From Anaerolineales bacterium UBA4826 (GTDB taxonomy: Bacteria > Chloroflexota > Anaerolineae > UBA4142), in contig DHFK01000191.1 of NCBI GenBank assembly GCA_002400365.1, forward strand, positions 8,027-21,068: a DNA stretch of 13,042 nt. The letters run 5' to 3'. The position numbers and the translations under genes were made by a program. Below the pieces are notes generated by a model that saw nothing but the letters and a program-made list of their open reading frames with translations, was not told the origin of the DNA and did not search any database. Shown in pieces: positions 1-5,488 of the stretch (positions are counted from its first letter, which is position 1; each line of letters begins with the position of its first letter).

Positions 1-1
1 A

Positions 2-520
2 TGGGGCACGAAAGGTTCGTTGTGGGCGCAGTTAGTCATCGTCACGCCGAATCAACTCAGTTCGAATCAAGCCGCGTTCACCAATAGTTGCAGCGATCCA
101 ACGCCGATACCGCCGCCGACGAACACACCGCCACCCCCACCGCCGACAAATACGCCGGTGCCGCCGCCACCGACGAACACGCCGCTACCGCCACCGCCGA
201 CCAACACGCCGGTGCCGCCGAGACCGAACATCAATGGGGCGTGGCGCGCGCCGAATCAGTTTCTGATCGAGGACTTGGCAGAAGCGCTCGGGTGCATGAA
301 CTATCCTTGCCATGTGAGCGGCAAGTTCATGGACATTCGAGGGACCCCACTCGATGGCAGTCTCGCGGGCTCGTTCGACGGCGCGCGCTTGACGTTCGAC
401 GTGGCTTGGAATATGCCCGGCGCGCCGGCGCTCTCGTTCAACGGGACCTTCAGCGGGAATTCGATCTCCGGCAGTTGGAGAATGGGAGGCGATACCGGCT
501 CAGTTACATTCGTCCGATAA
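2..520 (+). CDS. Surface protein, C-terminal part: Pro-rich linker plus C-x4-C C-terminal domain (5' end outside window)
   Basis: The frame is open from the first bases of the window to TAA at 518-520, so the true start lies upstream. TTG at 20 is only an internal codon. Visible part: about 38 residues of unassigned sequence, a low-complexity linker built from four TNTPxPPPP-type 9-residue units, then a domain of about 95 residues beginning NINGAW. That domain carries EALGC-x4-C (Cys codons at 293 and 308), VSGKF, a NMPGAP segment and a terminal GSVTFVR strand. The same domain ends the proteins at 549-2201 and 11373-12164. Linker and domain suggest an exported modular protein, but no signal peptide can be seen because the N-terminus is missing. 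The next gene starts 28 nt downstream, so the two are probably co-transcribed. Function unknown; the missing N-terminal modules would decide it. Confidence 0.75.
   Translation, partial: WGTKGSLWAQLVIVTPNQLSSNQAAFTNSCSDPTPIPPPTNTPPPPPPTNTPVPPPPTNTPLPPPPTNTPVPPRPNINGAWRAPNQFLIEDLAEALGCMNYPCHVSGKFMDIRGTPLDGSLAGSFDGARLTFDVAWNMPGAPALSFNGTFSGNSISGSWRMGGDTGSVTFVR
119..226 (+). repeat. 27-bp in-frame tandem repeat, 4 copies
   Basis: Four consecutive 27-nt units start at 119, 146, 173 and 200. Each encodes TNTP followed by five mainly proline residues (PPPPP, VPPPP, LPPPP, VPPRP). Copies differ at third positions (acg/aca/acc for Thr; aac/aat for Asn), so it is an aged minisatellite kept in frame, not a fresh slippage product. 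It forms the linker ahead of the C-terminal domain. Confidence 0.85.
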
Positions 521-548
521 CAAACATTCGATTCAAGGAGGAAACAAA

Positions 549-2201
549 ATGAAAAAGCAAAATGCCAAGTGGTTGATGTTCGCGATGCTCACGCTCGTAC
601 TGGCGCTGGCTGCCTGCTCAGCGCCGAGCAAGCCGACCATCACGCTCAACCCGGTCAGTGGACAAATCACCGCCGGGCAAGACATCTCTTTCCAGTCCAT
701 CTCTGCAGACGCCAAAGGCGTCGCGCGCGTGGAATTTTCGGTGGACAACACTCTCGTCGCCGAAAGCAATATTGATCCACCGCAAAAAATGATGACGTTG
801 CAGCACCCGTGGAAAGCCGTGGCGGGTCAACACACGCTTAGCGCGCGCGCGTTCAACGTGGATGGCTTGGCAAGCGAGCGCGCCGAAATGGTCGTGGTCG
901 TTGCCACCGCGCCCGCGCCAACCACTGCGCCGACTGCCGCGCCGACCCAGCCGGCGCCCACCGCGACGACTGCGCCGGCTGCGCCCACGCCGACGCAAGC
1001 GCCCGTGCCGTGCATCAACGCCGCGGTGTTTGTCACAGACGTCAACTACCCGGACGGCACGACGGTCACGCCGAACCAGACGTTCAACAAGACGTGGCGC
1101 GTCCGCAATACCGGCACCTGCGCGTGGACGACTGCTTATCAGTTGGTCCGCGTAGCCGGCGAGAAAATGTCCGCGGCGGACACGTACGCGATCCCGGCGA
1201 CTGCGCCGAACGCGACCGCGGATGTGACGGTGCCGATGACCGCGCCAGCCACCGCCGGCATGCACGAAAGCCGCTGGCAACTACGCGACCCGAGTGGCGT
1301 GCTGATCGGGCCTTTGGTTGTGACCGTCAAGGTCAACACGGTGGTCCCCGCGCCGCCCCAAGTCGCGATTCTTTCGCCCGCGAATGGCTTTCAATTCACC
1401 GCTGGCACGGCTGTCACCGTCATGTTCCAGGGCAGCAGCAACTACACCGAGATGTCGAGCGTTGCGCTCTACATCAACAACACACAGGTCGCCAAGCAGA
1501 CGGCGCGAACGCCCTCACGCCTGCTCACGGGTTCCTACCAGTGGCAGCCGGGCGCTGGCAACTATGACCTCTATGCCATCGGGGTGGATTTCAACGGACA
1601 ACAAACCACCTCGGCGCACATCGTCGGCGGGATCATCCAACCGCAGCCGCAGTGCCAATTGACCGTCAACTTCCGCGCCGATCGTTTCACGCTCAACGCC
1701 GGCGAGCACACCTGGCTGCGCTGGGACGTTGAGTGCGCTGAAAAGGTGTTCCTGAACGGCGAGGGTGTGGTTGGGCACAATGCGCGGGAAATCGCGCCCA
1801 ATGCGACGACGAATTATACTTTGCGCTCGATCAAGAAAGACGGCTCGCCGGACGATCGCACGATAACGATCACCGTGAACCCAGCGCCGCCACCCCCGAC
1901 CCAAGCGCCGCAGCGTCGCAATGCCACCGGCACATGGCGGGCGGGTGACTATACGCTGGAATTGAATGAGGCGCTCGGTTGTTTGGTAGCAGATTGTAGC
2001 GTCACAGGTAGATACATCGAAGCGCACGGCGTTGCCGCGCCAACTATCGAGAATGTTTCGGGGTCCATCAACGTCTATAGCGGCGCAATGTCGCTGGTGA
2101 TCGAACGACCTGGCGCGCAAGGTATCTCGTGTACCGTTGCCGCCAACAGTGCGAGTATGTCCTGTTCCGGCTCGTTCGGCTCGCTCACGTTCACCAAGTA
2201 G
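549..2201 (+). CDS. Multi-Ig-domain lipoprotein with NBR1-like Ig domain and C-x4-C C-terminal domain
   Basis: 550 aa. Start ATG 549 is preceded by a strong Shine-Dalgarno (AAGGAGG, 535-541). A lipoprotein signal peptide ends in LALAAC (acylated Cys23), so the protein is predicted to be membrane-anchored and extracytoplasmic. Domains in order: an Ig-like domain (about 30-118, 'ISADAKGVARVEFSVDNT'), a Thr/Ala/Pro linker (119-154), an NBR1-type Ig-like domain (155-262, with WRVRNTGTCAW and ESRWQLRDPSG), a third Ig-like domain starting PPQVAILSPANGFQF (about 268-365), a fourth small beta domain (369-447, WLRWDVECAEKVFLNGEGV), a short PPPPTQAPQ linker, and the C-terminal domain (456-550) with EALGC478-x4-C483 and VTGRYIEAHG. 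No enzymatic domain is seen. A role in binding or presentation at the cell surface is inference. It probably shares a transcript with the upstream gene. Confidence 0.9.
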   Translation: MKKQNAKWLMFAMLTLVLALAACSAPSKPTITLNPVSGQITAGQDISFQSISADAKGVARVEFSVDNTLVAESNIDPPQKMMTLQHPWKAVAGQHTLSARAFNVDGLASERAEMVVVVATAPAPTTAPTAAPTQPAPTATTAPAAPTPTQAPVPCINAAVFVTDVNYPDGTTVTPNQTFNKTWRVRNTGTCAWTTAYQLVRVAGEKMSAADTYAIPATAPNATADVTVPMTAPATAGMHESRWQLRDPSGVLIGPLVVTVKVNTVVPAPPQVAILSPANGFQFTAGTAVTVMFQGSSNYTEMSSVALYINNTQVAKQTARTPSRLLTGSYQWQPGAGNYDLYAIGVDFNGQQTTSAHIVGGIIQPQPQCQLTVNFRADRFTLNAGEHTWLRWDVECAEKVFLNGEGVVGHNAREIAPNATTNYTLRSIKKDGSPDDRTITITVNPAPPPPTQAPQRRNATGTWRAGDYTLELNEALGCLVADCSVTGRYIEAHGVAAPTIENVSGSINVYSGAMSLVIERPGAQGISCTVAANSASMSCSGSFGSLTFTK

Positions 2202-2207
2202 TGATGC

Positions 2208-2330
2208 TGGAAATTGGAAGTTGGAGGCTGGAGGCTGGAAGTTGGAGATTAGAGATTGGCACGCTAAATGTCTTCCAACTTCCAACTTCTAACATCCAAT
2301 TTCCAATCTCTAATCTCCAATCTCCAAACA
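2208..2330. repeat. TTGGAAG/TCCAATCTCCAA intergenic repeat with long inverted arms
   Basis: Between the stop at 2201 and the next gene, the left half is built from TTGGAAGTTGGAG-type words (2211-2259) and the right half from their complement, TCCAACTTCCAA/TCCAATCTCC (2271-2327). A perfect 18-bp inverted repeat pairs 2242-2259 with 2303-2320 around a 43-nt loop, and more imperfect pairing lies outside it. A shorter relative occurs at 5441-5476. Composition (long A/T and G/C word runs) differs from the flanking coding DNA. It ends directly at the AGGAG Shine-Dalgarno of the next gene. Confidence 0.8.
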
Positions 2331-2344
2331 GGAGAAATGAAGAA

Positions 2345-2992
2345 ATGAAAATCAAAACGATTGTCTCGCTGATCGGTTTGCTGCTCGTCGTCGCGGTTGC
2401 CGCGTGCACATCGCCCGCGCCCACTGCGCCGCCAGCCGTTACCACCAGCGCACCCGCGCAGCCAACCGTCGCGCCGACGACCGCGCCCGCCGTCGGGATG
2501 CCGAATCCCGCGTCGGTGTTTTGCCAACAGCAAGGCGGCAAGACCGAGATTCGCAAAGACGCCGCGGGCGGCGAAGTCGGCTACTGCGTCTTTCCCGACA
2601 AGAGCGAATGTGAGGAGTGGGCGTATATGCGCGGTGAATGCAAGCCGGGCGCGAAACCCGTGTCGTTGACCAAAGCCGATAACGGCAAGACGATTCAAGC
2701 CGCATTGGGCGGCATCGTCGAAGTTGTTCTCGAAGGCGCACCCGGTTCGACTGGCTATGCCTGGTCGCTTGCGTCCGGCAACGACAAGGTGTTGAAACCG
2801 CAATTCGATCCGGCGAAGCCGCTCGATCAGTACCAACCTGGCGCGGCGATGCCCGGCGCGCCCGGCAAGTTCGTCTACAAATTTCTGGCCGTCAGCGCGG
2901 GCAGCGCAACGCTCAAGTTCGTCAACAAACAAGCGTGGGTGCAAGACGATCCGAAAGCGGAAACGTTCACGGTGACTGTCAACGTCAAATAG
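2345..2992 (+). CDS. DUF333 plus chagasin-like (I42) protease-inhibitor lipoprotein
   Basis: 215 aa. I chose ATG 2345 because AGGAG (2330-2334) precedes it and it gives a textbook lipoprotein signal, MKIKTIVSLIGLLLVVAVAAC, with the lipobox Cys at 21. An in-frame extension upstream would run through the intergenic repeat. After a Pro/Thr/Ala linker comes a DUF333 domain (about 53-98: NPASVFCQQQGG, EIRKDAAGGEVGYCVFPD, C-EEWAYMRGEC). Then follows a domain resembling MEROPS family I42 chagasin inhibitors (about 104-215). Its loop-2-like GSTGYAW is present, the glycine loop is degenerate (AMPGAPGKFVYKF), and KQAW sits where RPW is usual. The family inhibits papain-type cysteine proteases by inserting three loops into the active site. 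With the altered loops, inhibition is plausible but unproven. The gene is followed 12 nt later by a strong terminator. Confidence 0.88.
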   Translation: MKIKTIVSLIGLLLVVAVAACTSPAPTAPPAVTTSAPAQPTVAPTTAPAVGMPNPASVFCQQQGGKTEIRKDAAGGEVGYCVFPDKSECEEWAYMRGECKPGAKPVSLTKADNGKTIQAALGGIVEVVLEGAPGSTGYAWSLASGNDKVLKPQFDPAKPLDQYQPGAAMPGAPGKFVYKFLAVSAGSATLKFVNKQAWVQDDPKAETFTVTVNVK

Positions 2993-3004
2993 CGCATGCA
3001 AGCC

Positions 3005-3040
3005 AAAACCCGAAGGGTCTCAGAGACCCTTCGGGTTTTA
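3005..3040. terminator. Bidirectional intrinsic terminator (17-bp perfect stem)
   Basis: Positions 3005-3021 and 3023-3039 are exact reverse complements (AAAACCCGAAGGGTCTC and its mate) around one central base. In practice the hairpin would have a loop of a few bases. There is an A-run on the 5' side and TTTT on the 3' side, so it could work on both strands. It lies 12 nt after the inhibitor lipoprotein stop. Confidence 0.9.
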
Positions 3041-3050
3041 CTGCAAATTG

Positions 3051-3322
3051 ATGGCACACTCTCCATTCGCGCGCAAATCCATCGAACAAATCAACTGCGA
3101 CCGCGCCGCGACCGACGCGGCGGCAGGACATCTGGGATTGCTCGAACTCGTCGCGCTGGGCATCATCGGCGCAGGGATTGTGGAGTGATCGCCGTGTGCG
3201 CGGCGTTCGTGCCCATCGAGCAACTCGCGCATTTGAACAGCATCAACATCTTGTTCTTGTACGCGCTCGTTTGCGCGTGCGTTTTGATTTTGCGCCGGCA
3301 GCAGCCGCATTTGGGCGCACAC
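3051..3322 (+). pseudogene. Remnant of an APC-type amino-acid permease (ends kept, centre deleted)
   Basis: ATG 3051 opens 45 codons to TGA at 3186-3188, reading FARKSIEQI, then LGLLELVALGIIGAGI. This matches the start of amino-acid permeases of the APC superfamily: a basic K-S/P-I-E-Q leader, then L-ELVALGIGAIIGAGIF as TM1. Immediately downstream, in another frame (from 3185), the DNA reads AAFVPIEQLAHLNSINILF, then ALVCACVLILRRQQPHL. This resembles the last helix and tail of the same family (VNIGTLFAFVLVCxGVLxLRRxxPxL). Intact members are roughly 450-500 residues, so about 350-400 codons are missing and the frame shifts at the junction. I see no other explanation for two family-like ends abutting, but this is recognition by eye. 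Confidence 0.55.
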
Positions 3323-3370
3323 AAAGGTTGGGGGAGTGGAGCGGTTGGAAACCACAGCAACGACCACGCG

Positions 3371-3412
3371 CAGCCGACCTCCGTCGGCTGGATTAGACTG
3401 CGAAGGCAGTCT
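3371..3412. repeat. Two tandem short hairpins in gene-free DNA
   Basis: First hairpin: CAGCCGAC (3371-3378), loop CTCC, GTCGGCTG (3383-3390). Second: AGACTGC (3395-3401), loop GAAG, GCAGTCT (3406-3412). The stems are perfect at 8 and 7 bp, only 4 nt apart. They resemble REP-type palindromes. No T-run follows, so they are not classic terminators. In the rest of 3323-3555 I see nothing coding, apart from the Shine-Dalgarno of the next gene at 3541-3548. Confidence 0.5.
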
Positions 3413-3555
3413 TGGCGTTCTTGTTGCTGTGACTTGCAGTCGCCCGTTGCGTGATCGTTTATCAAAGTTCAAGCCGCCGGCACAGTCGGCTCGAAAGTTG
3501 ATACGGTCGAGCGATCAAAACGGCGAAACCATAGTGGTCTGGGGAGTGATCCACA

Positions 3556-5079
3556 ATGATCCGATTCCGTTCTGCAATCTTCGTCTGCACGCTCGCTTTG
3601 TTGCTTGCCGGCGGGCGCGCCGCGCCTACCGCGCACGCGCAAGGCGCGTCGTCGTTCGTCGGCGAATATCACTTGCAAGATTTCACGCTCGAACTGAAGG
3701 CGGATGGCACGATCGTCTTGACCCACGCGCCACAACAACTCGGCGGCAAGCCGAACGCGTGGCACGGGACGTGGCACGTACAAGGCGACACCGCGATTGT
3801 CCGCATCGTCCAAGCGAGCGACGGCAAGCCGCTGCCCGAACCGCAGGAGATTCGCTTCACTTTCGTCGAGGGTTTCCCGACCATTGTTGGTCGGATCATT
3901 CCGGGCATCACGACGAATCCGGACGCGTTGACCTTTACGCTCGGCACAGGTCAGCGGCATCCGCTCGTGCGCCAACTCAATCGCTTGCTGGCGCAGTACG
4001 ATTACTTGAACTACAAGTATCCCGAACGCAACGACGATCTCTACAACGAAACGGTGCGAAACGCGGTCGCGAATTTTCAGTCATCGCAACGCCTCTCGCC
4101 GACCGGCGCGGTGGACGCGCACACATGGCAAGCGTTGCTGAAACCGATCATCCCCCTGCCCAAGACCGCGCCGATCACGCACGTCCAACCGACCACGACA
4201 AACGTTTTTATCCGTTCGGGTCCGAGTACGCGTGCCGTCGCTTTGAGCAAACTGCAAGTCGGCAGTGTGATGGACGTCGTCGGCAAAATCGTCGGCGCGA
4301 CGCCGGAGACGACGTGGTGGCAGGTGTGCTGTGTCAGCGATCAAAAGGGCTGGATCCGCAGTGACGTCGTGATGGTCTCTGGTCCGACTGATGTTGTGCC
4401 GGTCGTCGCGCCGCCCGCGCCGCCGACGCCTGTGCCACAGACCGCGACCAAGCCGGGCAAGCCGCTGATTGACCATCTGCCGTCGCACGCGCCGGATGGT
4501 AGTCCGGTCGCGTATCTCACATTCGACGATGGGCCCAGCACGTTCACGCCAAAATTCTTGGAGTTGCTCGCGCAGTATCACGCGCGCGGCACGTTCTTCG
4601 TGATCGGCGGCAGTGCGAAACTGCACCCCGATCTGGTGCGCGCCGCCGCGACCGCCGGGCATTACGTCGGCAATCATACGTACACGCACATCTCACTGCA
4701 AGGCGTATCGCACGAGACATTCATCAACGAGTCGGAACTGACACGCAAGACCTTGCTCAGCGAGGCGCGCGATTTGTTCACACTGGATGGCGACGTGCGT
4801 TACCTAAGACCGCCTTATGGCGCGACTGACTCGCACACGCGCGGGTACGCGGCGGAACTCGGCTATCAAATCACGCTGTGGGACATTGACCCGATGGACT
4901 GGCGCCGCCCCGGCATCGAAGCGATCTCGTCGCACATCCTCCGCAACGTCTTTCCCGGCGCGATTGTTCTGATGCACGACGGCGGCGGCGACCGGAGTCA
5001 AAGCGCGGCGGCGTTAGAAGTCGTCCTGCGCGAGTTGAGCGCGCGTGGTTTCATGTTCTACAATATTTTCGGGCAGTGA
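3556..5079 (+). CDS. Secreted polysaccharide (peptidoglycan/chitooligosaccharide) deacetylase, CE4, with PG-binding and SH3 domains
   Basis: 507 aa. ATG 3556 follows GGGGAGTG (3541-3548). The Sec signal peptide has a likely cleavage at AHA28|Q29. Domains: a lipocalin-like beta domain (about 33-130, GEYHLQDFTLELKADGT, GTWHVQGD), a peptidoglycan-binding domain type 1 (about 135-198, LNRLLAQYDYL, VANFQSSQRLSPTGAVDAHTW), a bacterial SH3 domain (about 207-275, VFIRSGPSTRA, GWIRSD) and a NodB/CE4 deacetylase domain (about 315-507). CE4 motifs are complete: TFDDGP (D324 the presumed base, D325 metal), H374-TYT-H378 (metal), RPPYG from R418, DIDPMDW from D443, and LMH474D. An active metal-dependent N-deacetylase is therefore expected, anchored to wall glycan by its N-terminal modules. 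N-acetylglucosamine or N-acetylmuramic acid of peptidoglycan is the likely substrate (inference from domain partners). Its stop overlaps the possible GTG start of the next frame. Confidence 0.93.
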   Translation: MIRFRSAIFVCTLALLLAGGRAAPTAHAQGASSFVGEYHLQDFTLELKADGTIVLTHAPQQLGGKPNAWHGTWHVQGDTAIVRIVQASDGKPLPEPQEIRFTFVEGFPTIVGRIIPGITTNPDALTFTLGTGQRHPLVRQLNRLLAQYDYLNYKYPERNDDLYNETVRNAVANFQSSQRLSPTGAVDAHTWQALLKPIIPLPKTAPITHVQPTTTNVFIRSGPSTRAVALSKLQVGSVMDVVGKIVGATPETTWWQVCCVSDQKGWIRSDVVMVSGPTDVVPVVAPPAPPTPVPQTATKPGKPLIDHLPSHAPDGSPVAYLTFDDGPSTFTPKFLELLAQYHARGTFFVIGGSAKLHPDLVRAAATAGHYVGNHTYTHISLQGVSHETFINESELTRKTLLSEARDLFTLDGDVRYLRPPYGATDSHTRGYAAELGYQITLWDIDPMDWRRPGIEAISSHILRNVFPGAIVLMHDGGGDRSQSAAALEVVLRELSARGFMFYNIFGQ

Positions 5080-5438
5080 AGGAGGGCGCCGATGAACGAC
5101 AATCCTGCACCTCGGTTTACCTTGACTCGTTTTCGATTGACATCTATTATTTGGCGCAATCCATTCGTATCGTGGACACGCGCGGCGAAACGCGCGTGTA
5201 TTCCTTCGACGGCGTCGCGGCAGAGATTTGCTTGCAGTGCGATGCCGCGCAAACGGTTCGCGCGCTGATGGACGTGCCATCGGTGCGCGAACGCGCGACG
5301 CAAGTGGTCGCGATGCTGAACCAGTGTGTCGAGCAGGGCTTGATGCTGCGTGAGGGCAAGCAGTGTCAGAGTCTCGCAGTCGCGCGCGAGGGACACTCAT
5401 CTGCGCGCCAGTGGAAAGGAGGTGAGCGCGAGCATTGA
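5076..5438 (+). CDS. PqqD-like / RiPP-maturase C-terminal-like small protein, possibly frameshifted
   Basis: The coding-like frame runs to TGA 5436-5438. Its core (DIYYLAQSIRIVDTRG, YSFDGVAAEICLQCDAA, VVAMLNQCVEQGLMLREGK, SLAVA) resembles PqqD-type winged-helix domains and the C-terminal tail of B12-dependent radical SAM enzymes that mature RiPP peptides. That is family resemblance by eye only. The start is uncertain. GTG 5076 overlaps the deacetylase TGA but lacks a Shine-Dalgarno. The good one, AAGGAGG at 5079-5085, points to ATG 5092, which is in another frame (MNDNPAPRFTLTRF...). One extra T in the TTTT at 5130-5133 would join that start to the coding-like frame. So it is either a real frameshift, a homopolymer error, or a coupled GTG start. 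Length, about 115-120 aa, fits a stand-alone PqqD-like domain. The radical SAM part is not present. Confidence 0.5.
   Translation: MKEGADERQSCTSVYLDSFSIDIYYLAQSIRIVDTRGETRVYSFDGVAAEICLQCDAAQTVRALMDVPSVRERATQVVAMLNQCVEQGLMLREGKQCQSLAVAREGHSSARQWKGGEREH
5415..5425 (+). promoter_or_regulatory. Near-perfect Shine-Dalgarno sequence AAAGGAGGTGA
   Basis: This is close to the full complement of the 16S rRNA 3' tail. It sits inside the end of the small PqqD-like frame. Downstream are TTG 5435 (9-nt spacer, in frame with the decarboxylase) and ATG 5439 (13-nt spacer, opening a 17-codon frame). The decarboxylase has its own closer AGGAGG at 5478-5483. Confidence 0.6.
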
Positions 5439-5440
5439 AT

Positions 5441-5476
5441 GCTCCAACTTCCAAGATCCAATCTCCAACATCCAAT
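5441..5476 (+). repeat. Short copy of the TCCAACTTCCAA/TCCAATCTCCAA repeat
   Basis: CTCCAACTTCCAAGATCC is followed by AATCTCCAACATCCAAT. It shares words and orientation with the right half of the 2208-2330 element and, like it, ends in CCAAxCAGGAG at the Shine-Dalgarno of the next gene. No long inverted arm is present here. Confidence 0.7.
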
Positions 5477-5488
5477 CAGGAGGCTACT

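Noticed and set aside
618..1280. Minus-strand open frame opposite the multi-Ig lipoprotein
   Set aside because: Arg-rich composition with no recognisable motif. Explained as antisense shadow of GC-rich coding DNA.
2208..2330. Possible CRISPR array because of repeated TCCAA words
   Set aside because: Units are short, irregular and contiguous, with no equal-length unique spacers, and the two halves are complementary. No cas genes nearby.
3498..3518. TTGAT-N11-ATCAA dyad upstream of the deacetylase gene as an operator
   Set aside because: Only five bases per arm and a single copy. Expected by chance at this length.
5092..5277. Gene starting at ATG 5092 in its own frame after the good Shine-Dalgarno
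   Set aside because: The product becomes Arg-rich and ends within 62 codons, whereas the neighbouring frame carries family-like sequence. Kept only as evidence for a frameshift.
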